From Streptomyces sp. SJL17-4 (lineage in GTDB: Bacteria > Actinomycetota > Actinomycetes > Streptomycetales > Streptomycetaceae): 64,000 bases of DNA. Position 1 is the first letter of the stretch; each line of letters opens with the position of its first letter. The stretch lies in NCBI RefSeq assembly GCF_036826855.1, contig NZ_CP104578.1, forward strand, positions 992,001 to 1,056,000, in the 5' to 3' direction. The notes beneath the pieces were generated by a model. It searched no databases. It was not told the origin of the DNA and saw only the letters and a program-made list of their open reading frames with translations. This document shows, piece by piece, positions 1-8,087 of this stretch. Position numbers and translations under genes: made by a program.

Positions 1-411
1 TGGACCGAGTTCGTCCGGCCGCGCGGCGCCGAGACCGTGTGGACGTACGCCGACGGGCCGGCCGCGGGCGGGCCCGCGGTGACCCGGCACCGGCTCGGGC
101 GGGGCACCGCCTGGTACGTCTCCACCCGGCTGGACGCGGCCTCGCTCGACGCGATCGTGGCCGCCGCGTGCGAGGACGCGGGAGTCGCGGCGCGCCCCGG
201 CCTGCCTCGTGACGTGGAGGTCGTGCGGCGTGCCGGGGAGGGCGGGGAGTACGTCTTCGCCCTGAACCACTCCGCCGAGGACGTCGAGGTGCCGCTCGAC
301 GGCTCCGGGACCGAACTGCTCGGCGACGCCTCGGCCGGGGCCGGGATCCCTGTCGACGGCAAGCTCACCGTCCCGGCCGGCGGCGTCAGGGTCGTACGCC
401 TCGACGCCTGA
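1..411 (+). CDS. GH42 beta-galactosidase, C-terminal end (partial)
   Basis: The frame is open from the first base of the window, so the gene starts to the left; 136 codons remain. The text contains the GH42 pattern of a glycan-binding/trimerisation region ending in a small beta-sandwich: a GRGTAWYVSTRLD stretch, then FALNHSAEDVEVPLD and a final GGVRVVRLDA. GH42 enzymes release terminal beta-galactose from short galacto-oligosaccharides, usually in the cytoplasm. The catalytic residues lie in the missing part. It sits just before the secreted endo-galactanase, so it probably finishes the galacto-oligosaccharides that enzyme releases. An internal GTG at 37 is not the real start. Confidence 0.8.
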   Translation, partial: WTEFVRPRGAETVWTYADGPAAGGPAVTRHRLGRGTAWYVSTRLDAASLDAIVAAACEDAGVAARPGLPRDVEVVRRAGEGGEYVFALNHSAEDVEVPLDGSGTELLGDASAGAGIPVDGKLTVPAGGVRVVRLDA

Positions 412-457
412 CCGCACCACCCACTCCCCCGGCCTGCCACCGGGGGCCCCGGATCTC

Positions 458-494
458 CCCGGGGGCGGCAGCGCCCCGCTGCGCCGCCCCCGGG
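458..494 (+). terminator. stem-loop after the GH42 gene
   Basis: CCCGGGGGCGGC at 458-469 pairs with GCCGCCCCCGGG at 483-494 (12 bp), and the loop can pair further. It begins 46 bases after the GH42 stop. There is no T-run, which is usual in Streptomyces. The rest of the 412-604 gap holds a degenerate CACCACCCG repeat (about 497-575) and no gene. Confidence 0.6.
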
Positions 495-604
495 TGAGCC
501 GCACCACCCGCACCACCGGCACCACCCGTTTGGGACGCACCACCCGCACCACCCGTCAGGAACGCACCACTCTCCTCATCCGCCACCGTCGAAGGGACTC
601 GACG

Positions 605-2191
605 ATGCACCTCACCCCCACCAGAAGCCGCATCCGGCTGCGCGCCGCGGCCGTCGCCGCCGCGCTCGGCGCCCTGCTCCTCGCCCCGCTGCCCGCCGCG
701 CAGCAGGCCGAGGCCGCGGCCACCCTCACCAACGCCGGGTTCGAGAGCGACGCCACCGGGACCGCCACCCCGGCCGGCTGGTCGACCTACTCGGCCGCCG
801 GACAGAACGCCGCCTCGTTCACCGAGGCCGGGGGCCGCAGCGGCGGTTACCGCCTGAGCCACTGGTCGGCGTCCGCGTACAAGGTCGAGACGTACCAGTA
901 CCTCTCCGGGCTCGCCAACGGCACGTACACGCTGAGCGCCTGGGTGCGCTCGGGCGGCGGGCAGAACGCCGCCTACCTCGCCCTGCGCAACTGCGGGTCC
1001 GCCGAGCAGCGCACCGATCTTCCGGTGACCTCGTCCGGCTGGATACGCATCGTCACCCCCGTCACGGTGACCGGAGGCGCCTGCACCATCAGCATCAACT
1101 CGGATGCCAAGGCGGGCAATTGGCTGAACGTCGACGACCTGACGTTCACGGCGGGATCGACCGGTCTCGCGGTCAAGGGCGTCGACGTCTCCTCGCTCAA
1201 GAAGAGCGAGGACCTCGGCGGCACGTACCGTACGAGCGCCGGAACCACCGGTGACCCGGTCGCGATCCTGAAGAACGCGGGTGCCAACTACGGCCGTCTG
1301 AAGGTGTGGGTGAACCCGGCCGACGGCTACAACAACAAGGCCCGCGTCCTCGCCACCGCGCAGCGGATCAAGGCCCAGGGCATGAAGCTGCTCGTGGACT
1401 TCCACTACTCCGACATCTGGGCCGACCCGGGCGCCCAGAGCAAGCCCGCCGCCTGGCAGGGCCACTCGTACACGCAGCTCAAGACCGATGTCCACAACCA
1501 CACGTACGACGTCCTCAACGCCCTGAAGGCGCAGGGCACCACGGCCGACATGGTGCAGATCGGGAACGAGATCAACACCGGGATGCTGTGGCCCGAGGGC
1601 TCGACGAGCAACTGGTCTCAGCTGGCGGGTCTGCTCAACTCCGGTATCTCCGCGGCCAAGGCGGTCTCGTCGAACACCCAGATCGCGCTGCACCTCGCGA
1701 ACGGCGGCGACAACGCCCTGTACCGCACCTGGTTCGACAACGCGACCGCTCAGGGCGTGAGTTACGACGTGATCGCGTTCTCGTTCTACGGCTACTGGCA
1801 CGGCGCCCTGTCCTCGCTCCAGGCCAACCTGGACGACATCTCGGCCCGTTACGGCAAGAAGGTGATGGTCGCCGAGACCGCGTACCCCTTCCGTCTGGAC
1901 AGCGAGGACAGCCACGAGAACATCATCGACCTGTCGAGCGAGCTGGTCCCCGGCTACCCGGCGAGCGCGGCCGGCCAGTCCGCCTGGCTGCGGGACGTCA
2001 TGAACGTCGTCGAGGCGGTCCCGAACGGCCGCGGCCTCGGTGTCTTCTACTGGGAGCCGGCCTGGACGGCCGTCACGGGCAACGGCTGGGACCCGACCGA
2101 CTCCTCGTCCGGCAACGGCTGGGAGAACCAGGCCCTGTTCGACTACGACAGCAAGCTGCTGCCGGCGGCGAACTGGCTCGCCCACCGCTGA
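605..2191 (+). CDS. Secreted GH53 arabinogalactan endo-beta-1,4-galactanase
   Basis: A 528-residue secreted enzyme that cuts beta-1,4-galactan side chains of rhamnogalacturonan-I. A signal peptide (about residues 1-37, positive start, hydrophobic core, cleavage near AEA-AAT) is followed by a beta-sandwich module (about 38-185, NAGFESDATGTATPAGW) of carbohydrate-binding type, then the GH53 barrel. The acid/base Glu is visible as E322 in QIGNEINTGMLWP and the nucleophile as E424 in KVMVAETAYPF. The ATG at 605 was chosen because it directly precedes the signal peptide; the frame is open further upstream, but only through a low-complexity Thr/Arg repeat. It faces the galactose oxidation operon across a shared terminator, which fits release of galactose units for that pathway. 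Confidence 0.92.
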   Translation: MHLTPTRSRIRLRAAAVAAALGALLLAPLPAAQQAEAAATLTNAGFESDATGTATPAGWSTYSAAGQNAASFTEAGGRSGGYRLSHWSASAYKVETYQYLSGLANGTYTLSAWVRSGGGQNAAYLALRNCGSAEQRTDLPVTSSGWIRIVTPVTVTGGACTISINSDAKAGNWLNVDDLTFTAGSTGLAVKGVDVSSLKKSEDLGGTYRTSAGTTGDPVAILKNAGANYGRLKVWVNPADGYNNKARVLATAQRIKAQGMKLLVDFHYSDIWADPGAQSKPAAWQGHSYTQLKTDVHNHTYDVLNALKAQGTTADMVQIGNEINTGMLWPEGSTSNWSQLAGLLNSGISAAKAVSSNTQIALHLANGGDNALYRTWFDNATAQGVSYDVIAFSFYGYWHGALSSLQANLDDISARYGKKVMVAETAYPFRLDSEDSHENIIDLSSELVPGYPASAAGQSAWLRDVMNVVEAVPNGRGLGVFYWEPAWTAVTGNGWDPTDSSSGNGWENQALFDYDSKLLPAANWLAHR

Positions 2192-2209
2192 TCTGACGAC
2201 CCACGCGTG

Positions 2210-2241
2210 AAGGGGCGGGCTCCCCCAGGAGCCCGCCCCTT
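2210..2241. terminator. bidirectional terminator between galactanase and dgoD
   Basis: AAGGGGCGGGCTCC (2210-2223) and GGAGCCCGCCCCTT (2228-2241) form a perfect 14-bp stem with a CCCA loop. It lies between two convergent stop codons (2191 and 2253), so it can serve both transcripts. Confidence 0.85.
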
Positions 2242-2252
2242 CGGTCTGTCCT

Positions 2253-3398
2253 CTACCACTCGGCGAGCGAGCCGTCGTCGCGCCGCCAGGCCGGGTTGCG
2301 CCAGCGGTGGCCGACCTCGGCGGCCCGCTCGACGGCCTTCGCGTCGACCTCGATCCCGAGACCGGGTCCGGTGGGCAGGCCCACGTGCCCGTCCTCGTAC
2401 CGGAAGACCGACGGGTCGACGAGGTAGTCCAGCAGGTCGGAACCGGTGTTGTAGTGGATGCCGAGGCTCTGTTCCTGGATCAGCAGGTTCGGTGCGGCGA
2501 AACCGACCTGGAGGCAGGAGGCGAGGGCGATCGGGCCCAACGGGCAGTGCGGGGCGAGGGAGACGTCGTACGCCTCCGCCATCGCGGCGATCCTGCGCAC
2601 CTCCGAGATGCCGCCGGCGTGCGAGAGGTCCGGCTGGGCCACCGCGATGCCCTGGTCGAGCACCTTCTTGAAGTCCCAGCGGGAGTAGAGGCGTTCGCCG
2701 GTCGCGATGGGGACGGAGGTGGAGCGGACGATGTCGCCGATGTGGTCGCTCATCTCGGGGACGACCGGCTCCTCCACGAAGAAGGGGAGGTACGGCTCCA
2801 GGAGCGGGAGGACCCGGCGGGCCATCGGGGCGGTGAGCCGGCCGTGGAAGTCGATGGCGATGTCGAACTCGTCGCCGACGGCCTCCCGGATCGAGGCGAC
2901 CCGGTCCACGATCCCGTGGACGGCGGCGGGGGTGTCGATGAGCCGCAGCTGGGCGGAGGCGTTCATCTTGATCGCGGTGAAGCCCTCGTTCTTCCGGGCC
3001 AGGGCCTCGGAGGCGACCTCGTCGGGACGGTCGCCGCCGATCCAGCTGTAGACGCGGGCGCGGTCGCGGACGTTGCCGCCGAGCAGCTGCCAGACGGGGA
3101 CGCCGAGGGCCTTGCCCGTGATGTCCCAGAGGGCCTGATCGATGCCGGCGACCGCGCTGGAGAGGACGGGGCCGCCGCGGTAGAAGCCGCCCTTGGTGAG
3201 GACCTGCCAGTGGTCCTCGATCTTCATCGGGTCCTGGCCGATCAGGTAGTCGGAGAGCTCGTCGACGGCGGCGGCGACGGTGTGGGCGCGGCCCTCGACG
3301 ACGGGCTCGCCCCAGCCGGTGATGCCCTCGTCGGTGTCGATGCGCAGGAAGCACCAGCGCGGGGCGACGAGGTGGGTACGCAGGGAGGTGATCTTCAC
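2253..3398 (-). CDS. dgoD: D-galactonate dehydratase (enolase superfamily)
   Basis: A 381-residue enzyme that dehydrates D-galactonate to 2-keto-3-deoxygalactonate. It follows E. coli DgoD closely along its length: PRWCFLRIDTDEG near the start, GWGEPVVEGRA, QALWDITGKALG, the metal/base motif DFHGR, FVEEPV, ATGERLYSRWDFK, QPDLSHAGGI, the second catalytic His in APHCPLGPIALA, and the C-terminal WRNPAWRRDDGSLAEW. The GTG start at 3398 is set by an AAGGA ribosome site and a GTGA overlap with the stop of the upstream dehydrogenase gene. It is the last gene of a four-gene oxidative galactose operon. Confidence 0.93.
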   Translation of the reverse strand: MKITSLRTHLVAPRWCFLRIDTDEGITGWGEPVVEGRAHTVAAAVDELSDYLIGQDPMKIEDHWQVLTKGGFYRGGPVLSSAVAGIDQALWDITGKALGVPVWQLLGGNVRDRARVYSWIGGDRPDEVASEALARKNEGFTAIKMNASAQLRLIDTPAAVHGIVDRVASIREAVGDEFDIAIDFHGRLTAPMARRVLPLLEPYLPFFVEEPVVPEMSDHIGDIVRSTSVPIATGERLYSRWDFKKVLDQGIAVAQPDLSHAGGISEVRRIAAMAEAYDVSLAPHCPLGPIALASCLQVGFAAPNLLIQEQSLGIHYNTGSDLLDYLVDPSVFRYEDGHVGLPTGPGLGIEVDAKAVERAAEVGHRWRNPAWRRDDGSLAEW

Positions 3399-4147
3399 TT
3401 GGAGTCCTTCTTCACGGTCCAGCCGCCGTCGACGACCAGGTTGGTTCCGGTGATGTAGGCGGCGTCGGCGGAGGCGAGGAACGCGACGGCCGCGGCGACC
3501 TCCTCGGGCCTGCCGAGCCGGGCGAGCGCGGTGGCGTCGGCGGAGAGCCGGCGCCCCTCCTCGTCGACGTCGTTCCAGACGTCGGTGAGGATCGGGCCGG
3601 GCAGCACGGAGTTGAAGCGGACGTCGGGCCCGTACTCGACGGCGAACTGGCGGACGAGCGCGCACATGCCGCCCTTGGCGGCGGCGTACGCGGGATAGCC
3701 CGGCAGGCCGAAGTCGGCGTGCACGCTGGAGGTGGCGACGAGACTGCCGCGCTCGGCGCGCAGGTCGTCGAGGAAGGTGCGGGTGGCGAGGTAGAGGGAC
3801 CGCAGGTTGACGGCCATCTCCCGGTCCCAGGTGGCGACGGGGAGGTCGTGGGCGGCGGCCGGGGTGTGGGTGAAGGCGTTGCTGTGGAGGATGCCCACGG
3901 GGCCGAAGCGGGCGTGTGCCTCGGCGCGGAGGGCGGTCCAGTCCTCCTCGGAGGAGACGTCGCAGCGTACGTAGGCCGCGCGGCCGCCGTCGGCGCGGAT
4001 CGCGGCGGCGACGGCCTCGCCGGCCTCGTCGGCGATGTCGGAGACGAGCACGGCGGCGCCCTCGGCGGCGAGTCGGGCGGCGCTGGCCGCGCCGATGCCG
4101 GAGGCGGCGCCGGTGACCACGGCGTTCTGCCCGGAGAAACGGTTCAT
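3395..4147 (-). CDS. SDR family sugar dehydrogenase, probable galactose dehydrogenase
   Basis: A 250-residue short-chain dehydrogenase of normal length. It shows the cofactor motif TGAASGIG (residues about 10-17), the catalytic Ser in ATSSVHA, Tyr and Lys in YPAYAAAKGG, and the usual C-terminal ITGTNLVVDGGW. The substrate cannot be read from the sequence. Because it sits between a KDPG/KDPGal-type aldolase-kinase pair and dgoD, the most likely role is oxidation of D-galactose to galactonolactone; an aldose with related stereochemistry such as L-arabinose or D-fucose remains possible. Its stop overlaps the dgoD start by 4 bases. The ATG follows the kinase stop (4197) by 49 bases. Confidence 0.8.
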   Translation of the reverse strand: MNRFSGQNAVVTGAASGIGAASAARLAAEGAAVLVSDIADEAGEAVAAAIRADGGRAAYVRCDVSSEEDWTALRAEAHARFGPVGILHSNAFTHTPAAAHDLPVATWDREMAVNLRSLYLATRTFLDDLRAERGSLVATSSVHADFGLPGYPAYAAAKGGMCALVRQFAVEYGPDVRFNSVLPGPILTDVWNDVDEEGRRLSADATALARLGRPEEVAAAVAFLASADAAYITGTNLVVDGGWTVKKDSK

Positions 4148-4196
4148 GAGGTGTGGATTCCTGTGTGGTGGTACGGAGTTGGGGATGCCCGGCGGC

Positions 4197-5153
4197 TCAG
4201 CGACTGATGTCCTGGGCCGCGAGGAGGCCGAGTTCGGCGCGGCGCGGGAGGCCCTCCCAGTCGCCCGGGACGGAGACGGCGAAGGCGCCGGAGAGGGCGG
4301 CCAGGCGGAGGCGCTCCGCGACCTGGGCGCCGTCGAGGACGGCGGCGAGGTAGCCGGAGACGAAGGCGTCGCCCGCGCCGACGGGGTCGACGGCCGTGAC
4401 GGGCACGGCCGGCTGGACGTGGAGTTCGCCGTCGGCGACGGCGAGGGCTCCGTCGGCACCGAGCTTGAGGACGGCCTGGGCCGGCCCCAGCCGGGTGAGG
4501 GCGCGGGCCATCCGCTCCGGCGTGTCCTCGTCGACGAGGAGGGCGGCCTCCTCAGGTCCGGCGAAGACGATGTCCGCGCACGGGAGGAGCCGGGCGAGGA
4601 CATCGGCGGCCTCGGCTCGGCTCCAGAGGCGTTCGCGGTGGTTGACGTCGAAGGAGACGGTGACCCCGGCGGCGCGGGCGAGGGCCACCGCGTGCTCCAC
4701 GGCGGCGCGCGCGGATTCGCTCAACGCAGGGGTGATTCCCGTGACATGCAGGACCCGGGCTCCGGTGAGCTGCGCCTCGTCGAGGTCCTCGGGGGCGAGC
4801 CGGGAGCCCGCGAGGCCGGCCCGGTAGTAGCTGACGCGGAGCCGGTCCGCGGTGCGGCGCTCGCGGAGCATCAGACCGGTGGGCGCGGCCGGGTCCGTAC
4901 GGGCGGCGGTGACGTCGACGCCTTCCGCGCGGAGACCGGCGAGGACCATCGCGCCCGCGGCGTCCTCGCCGACCCGGCCGGTCCAGGCGGCCGGGTGGCC
5001 GAGCCGGCTGACGCCGATGGCGACGGTCGCCTCGGCACCGGCCCAGCCCAGGCGGAGGGGCGCGCCCGGGGCGAGCGGTCCGGGGCGGGTCGCGGCGACC
5101 ACCGCCATGGCCTCGCCGAGGGTGACGAGGGCGGGCGGATTCGCGGCGCTCAT
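4197..5153 (-). CDS. PfkB-family 2-keto-3-deoxy-sugar-acid kinase
   Basis: A 318-residue ribokinase/PfkB-type kinase. The N-terminal VTLGEAMAVV resembles KdgK-type enzymes and the C-terminal signature DPVGAGDAFVSGYLAAV carries the catalytic Asp. In this operon the expected reaction is ATP-dependent 6-phosphorylation of 2-keto-3-deoxygalactonate (KdgK/DgoK role). It overlaps the upstream aldolase gene by 4 bases (start 5153, aldolase stop 5150), which points to coupled translation. Many KdgK-type enzymes accept both the gluco and galacto acids, so exact stereospecificity is unproven. Confidence 0.85.
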   Translation of the reverse strand: MSAANPPALVTLGEAMAVVAATRPGPLAPGAPLRLGWAGAEATVAIGVSRLGHPAAWTGRVGEDAAGAMVLAGLRAEGVDVTAARTDPAAPTGLMLRERRTADRLRVSYYRAGLAGSRLAPEDLDEAQLTGARVLHVTGITPALSESARAAVEHAVALARAAGVTVSFDVNHRERLWSRAEAADVLARLLPCADIVFAGPEEAALLVDEDTPERMARALTRLGPAQAVLKLGADGALAVADGELHVQPAVPVTAVDPVGAGDAFVSGYLAAVLDGAQVAERLRLAALSGAFAVSVPGDWEGLPRRAELGLLAAQDISR

Positions 5154-5833
5154 CGGCGTATTCCGTCGAGCAGGACGGCGGCGCGCTCACCGAGGGCGGT
5201 GAGGGAGCCGCCCTCACAGGCGTCGCCGACGAGAGGACCGCCCATGCCGAGGGCGGAGGCGCCCGCGGCCAGATAGGCGGAGGCTTCGGTGACGCCGATG
5301 CCGCCGGTCGGGACGAGGGGGATGTGCGGCAGCGGGGCACGGACGGCGCGGAGGTACTCGGGTCCGCCGGTGGCGGCGGGGAAGAGCTTCACCATCGTGG
5401 CCCCGGCCCGCCAGGCGGTGAGGATCTCGGTGGGGGTGTAGGCGCCGGGGAGCACGGGGACGCCGAGGCGGGCCGCCTCCGCGATGACCTCGCCGGAGAT
5501 GGTGGGGGTGATGAGGTACGTCGCCCCGGCCTCGACGGCGGCCTGCGCCTCGGCGGGCGTGGTCACGGTCCCGGCGCCGAGCGCGAGTCCGGGCGGGGCG
5601 TCGGCTGCGTACTCGCGCAGGGCGTCGAGGACGCCGGGGGTGGTGAGCGTGAACTCGGCGGCGCGGATGCCGGACGCGAGCAGGGTGTCGGTGACTTCGG
5701 CGAACCGGGTGGCGGAGGTGGAGCGGAGGATGGCGATGACGGGCACGGAGTCGAGGGCGGCACGAAGGCCGACGGCGGCCTCCGTCGGGGCGAGCCCGTC
5801 GGGCGGGGTGGTCGCGGTGGGCGGATTGGTCAT
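5150..5833 (-). CDS. 2-keto-3-deoxy-6-phosphogalactonate/gluconate aldolase
   Basis: A 227-residue class I aldolase of the Eda/DgoA family. Visible features are PVIAILR near the start, the catalytic Glu in AAEFTLTTPG, GAGTVTT, the Schiff-base lysine K149 in MVKLFPA, and the phosphate-binding VPTGGI. It splits 2-keto-3-deoxy-6-phospho-sugar acid into pyruvate and glyceraldehyde-3-phosphate. It is the first gene of the operon aldolase-kinase-SDR-dgoD. The ATG at 5833 has only a weak upstream purine run (GAGAAAG), and the promoter must lie in the repeat-rich island beyond it. Confidence 0.88.
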   Translation of the reverse strand: MTNPPTATTPPDGLAPTEAAVGLRAALDSVPVIAILRSTSATRFAEVTDTLLASGIRAAEFTLTTPGVLDALREYAADAPPGLALGAGTVTTPAEAQAAVEAGATYLITPTISGEVIAEAARLGVPVLPGAYTPTEILTAWRAGATMVKLFPAATGGPEYLRAVRAPLPHIPLVPTGGIGVTEASAYLAAGASALGMGGPLVGDACEGGSLTALGERAAVLLDGIRR

Positions 5834-5999
5834 GGCCTGTGCTTTCTCGTGGGTACGGGGTCGGGGGCTTGGCGTGCTGGTGGCATGACTCAGCGCGCCG
5901 ATGGCCGATCGGGAGCGTGTGGTTCGGCTTCGGCGAGCAACAGCTGACGTGGGTGGGCGAGGGAGAGCGGACGAGCATCGCCGGTCTCGCTCGTCGGCG

Positions 6000-6170
6000 A
6001 ACCGGCCGGCGTCGGCCGACGGGCGTCGGGTGTCGGGTGTCGGGCGCCGGGTGTCGGGCGTCAGGCGACGGGCGTCAGGCGTCAGGCGTCAGGCGTCAGG
6101 CGACGGGGTGTCGGGCGCCGGGCGCCGGGCGTCAGGCGACGGGGTGTCGGGCGCCGGGCGCCGGGCGCGA
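6000..6170. repeat. heptamer-derived minisatellite
   Basis: Runs of 7-bp units such as GGCGTCA and variants GGGTGTC/GGGCGCC fill this stretch. Within it a 36-bp higher-order unit starting GCGTCAGGCGACGGGG is present twice in tandem (6093-6128 and 6129-6164). The period of 7 keeps every frame open, so the apparent proteins here are artefacts. Confidence 0.75.
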
Positions 6171-6298
6171 GCTGACAACCCGCCAGGCGGGACGCGTCAG
6201 GCGGACGCGCACGCGGGTGGGCGCGGATCTGGTGGGGCGGGCGGTGGGGGACGGCCGGATGCAGAGGGGACCGAAGGCGGGCAGGCGGATCAGGCCCT

Positions 6299-6351
6299 CC
6301 TGCCGGTCGTCTTGCCGGTCGACCGGCAGGGACAGCAGGACGACCGGCAGG
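6299..6351. repeat. nested palindrome, strong potential hairpin
   Basis: CCTGCCGGTCGTCTTG (6299-6314) is matched by CAGGACGACCGGCAGG (6336-6351), 15 of 16 paired. Inside lies a perfect 16-bp palindrome TGCCGGTCGACCGGCA (6313-6328). It could be a terminator or regulator site; no gene end is nearby, so its role is open. Confidence 0.6.
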
Positions 6352-6656
6352 GACGGCAGGACGGAAGGACAGCGGCACGGAATGGCAGCAGGGCGGAAGG
6401 GCAGCGGAACGGCAAGGCCCCAGACGACGGGACGGCATGGGCCAGCGCCGCCGGGGCGCCCACAGGGCGCTCGCGCGGGCTACGCGGGCGCGGCGGGACC
6501 GGCCGCCAGGGCGTGGCGGGCCGGCCCGGCTCCGGCCGTCGGCCGCGCGCCACCGCGCGCGTGCGCAGGCCCTACCGCCCGACGCCCCTCCCGGCTCACC
6601 GCAGGTAGCGCGGCACCGACGACCCGACGTCGCCTCGCGGGCCCTTGAGCCCCAAG

Positions 6657-6900
6657 TCGTCCTCCGTGGTCCGCCGCGCATGCGCGGGGCCGACGGCCCG
6701 ACGTCGCCGTACGGGCCCTACGGCCCGATGTCGTCCTCCGTACTCCGCCGCGCATACGCGAAGCCGACGGCCCGACGTCGCCGCGCGGCCTTACGGGCCC
6801 GATGTTGTCCTGCGTGCTCCGCCCCGCGTGCGCAGAGCCGACGGCCCGACATCGTCCTCCGTACTCCGCCGCGCGTGCGCGGAACCGGCGGCCCGGCGGC
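6657..6900. repeat. four-copy degenerate direct repeat
   Basis: A 46-bp core beginning TCGTCCTCCGT and ending GCCGACGGCCCGAC recurs with starts at 6657, 6731, 6805 and 6852 (spacings 74, 74 and 47). Copies differ at scattered positions. Each core holds a short palindrome around CGCGCATGCGCG. The array lies downstream of the lactonase gene and is not part of any gene I can support. Confidence 0.7.
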
Positions 6901-6913
6901 CCGACGCCCCCCG

Positions 6914-6931
6914 CTCCACGCGCGCGTGGAG
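6914..6931. repeat. 18-bp perfect palindrome, copy 1
   Basis: CTCCACGCGCGCGTGGAG, 86 bases beyond the lactonase stop. The identical 18-mer occurs again inside the lactonase gene at 7201-7218. It could be a terminator here; the duplication also suggests a protein-binding site. Confidence 0.55.
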
Positions 6932-7017
6932 CCACGGCCCCACGTCGCCGCGCGCGGCATGCCCCCATCGCGGCACAGCGCCCGGCTTCCGATGACGGCC
7001 CTACCGCCTCCCCGGCC

Positions 7018-7923
7018 TCAGCGGTCGGCGTACGGCACGCTCGGCAGGCCTCTCGCACCCGGGCGGCAGACGAACAGCCGCCCCGCGTCCGGTTCCGCCC
7101 GGCGGCGGGCCTCCGGCAGGCCCTCCGTCGCCGTCGTGATGACCAGGACGTCGAGGTCCGGTCCGGCGAAGGCGCAGCTCGTCACATGGGAGGCGGGCAC
7201 CTCCACGCGCGCGTGGAGGGCGCCCTCCGGGGTGAAGGCGAGGACTTCGCCGCCGCCCCACACCGCCACCCACACCCGCCCCTCGGCGTCCACCGTGAGC
7301 CCGTCCGGCACCCCTCGGTCGAGGACCGCGAACGGCCTGCGGTCGCTCAGGGTGCCCGTAGCCACGTCGTACGCGAAGACGTCGACCCGGCCGGTCGGGC
7401 TGTCCGCGTAGTAGAGGAGGGTGCCGTCGGGGCTCCAGCCCAGGCCGTTCGAGATGGTGACCGATTCCAGGAGTGTGGTGAGGCCGTCGCCGTCGAGGCG
7501 GTAGAGCACGCCCGCGCCGGGGCTCTCGTCGTACGCCATCGTTCCGGCGAGGAGCCGCCCCGCCGGGTCCACGGCGGCGTCGTTCATGCGGCGTGGCAGG
7601 CCGTCCTCGGGCAGTACCGGCGCGGCGACTTCGACGGCCTCCGCGACCGGTCGGTCCGCCTCCAGCCGGAGGACGGACGTGCCCGCTGCCGCGAGGAGGG
7701 CGCCCGAGGCGCAGGGCTGGACCGCGCCGACCGGACGGTCGAATCGGAGCGTCGATACGGCGATCAGGTCCGGCTTCGCGTCCTCGTGCGTCAGGGCGGC
7801 CCTATGGACGAGGCCGTCGGGTATGTCCACCCAGAGCAGTTCCTGGCGCCGGGCGTCCCAGACGGGCCCTTCCGTCAGGCGTCCGGGCAGGGGGGAACAG
7901 GGCTGGGCCCTGAAGTGCTGCAT
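7018..7923 (-). CDS. SMP-30/gluconolactonase family sugar lactonase
   Basis: A 301-residue six-bladed propeller lactonase. It shows LTEGPVWDARRQELLWVDI at the start (metal-binding Glu), RMNDAAVDPAGRLLAGTM, NGLGWSPDGTLLYYADS and DGLTVDAEGRVWVAVWGGG, all typical of the family. It hydrolyses sugar-acid lactones; in this neighbourhood galactonolactone or arabinonolactone are the likely substrates, linking the dehydrogenase step to DgoD. The start at 7923 is preceded by GAGGAGG; longer open sequence upstream has no coding character. It is divergent from the ROK regulator, with a shared promoter region at 7924-8087. A copy of an 18-bp palindrome lies inside the gene at 7201-7218. Confidence 0.88.
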   Translation of the reverse strand: MQHFRAQPCSPLPGRLTEGPVWDARRQELLWVDIPDGLVHRAALTHEDAKPDLIAVSTLRFDRPVGAVQPCASGALLAAAGTSVLRLEADRPVAEAVEVAAPVLPEDGLPRRMNDAAVDPAGRLLAGTMAYDESPGAGVLYRLDGDGLTTLLESVTISNGLGWSPDGTLLYYADSPTGRVDVFAYDVATGTLSDRRPFAVLDRGVPDGLTVDAEGRVWVAVWGGGEVLAFTPEGALHARVEVPASHVTSCAFAGPDLDVLVITTATEGLPEARRRAEPDAGRLFVCRPGARGLPSVPYADR

Positions 7924-8087
7924 CTGGCCTCCTCGGTGTTGTGCCAGTGGCGCGACACAAGAAAAACTACGGGTTCGTCTAACGGTTGTAAATATCCCGC
8001 CCCACGCTTCTTCCAACCCTTTGAATAAGATGCCGGGCACGGGTCGCCGTACCCACGCACGGGCCCTGCGAGCGGAGGACAGCACAC

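Larger units (their letters stand above)
5834..7017. other. gene-free island of about 1.2 kb with several repeat families
   Basis: No convincing gene is seen here: the open frames are Arg/Gly/Ala-rich, appear in all frames because of 7-bp periodic repeats, and match no family I recognise. The island holds a heptamer-based minisatellite (about 6000-6170), a strong long palindrome (6299-6351) and a degenerate direct-repeat array (6657-6900). It must also contain the promoter of the galactose operon at its left end and the end of the lactonase transcript at its right end. Confidence 0.6.

Noticed and set aside
500..604. Upstream extension of the galactanase (GTG/ATG near 494)
   Set aside because: It reads a Thr/Arg repeat from the CACCACCCG tract; the signal peptide begins at 605.
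386..2185. Long open frame antisense to the galactanase
   Set aside because: It mirrors the GC third-position bias of the GH53 gene, has Gly/Arg/Val-rich composition and no family features.
6000..6170. CRISPR-like array
   Set aside because: Units are 7 and 36 bp without unique spacers and no cas genes are near; it is a simple minisatellite.
7924..8085. Longer lactonase start at 8085
   Set aside because: The extra ~54 residues lack coding character and would cover the divergent promoter; 7923 has GAGGAGG upstream.
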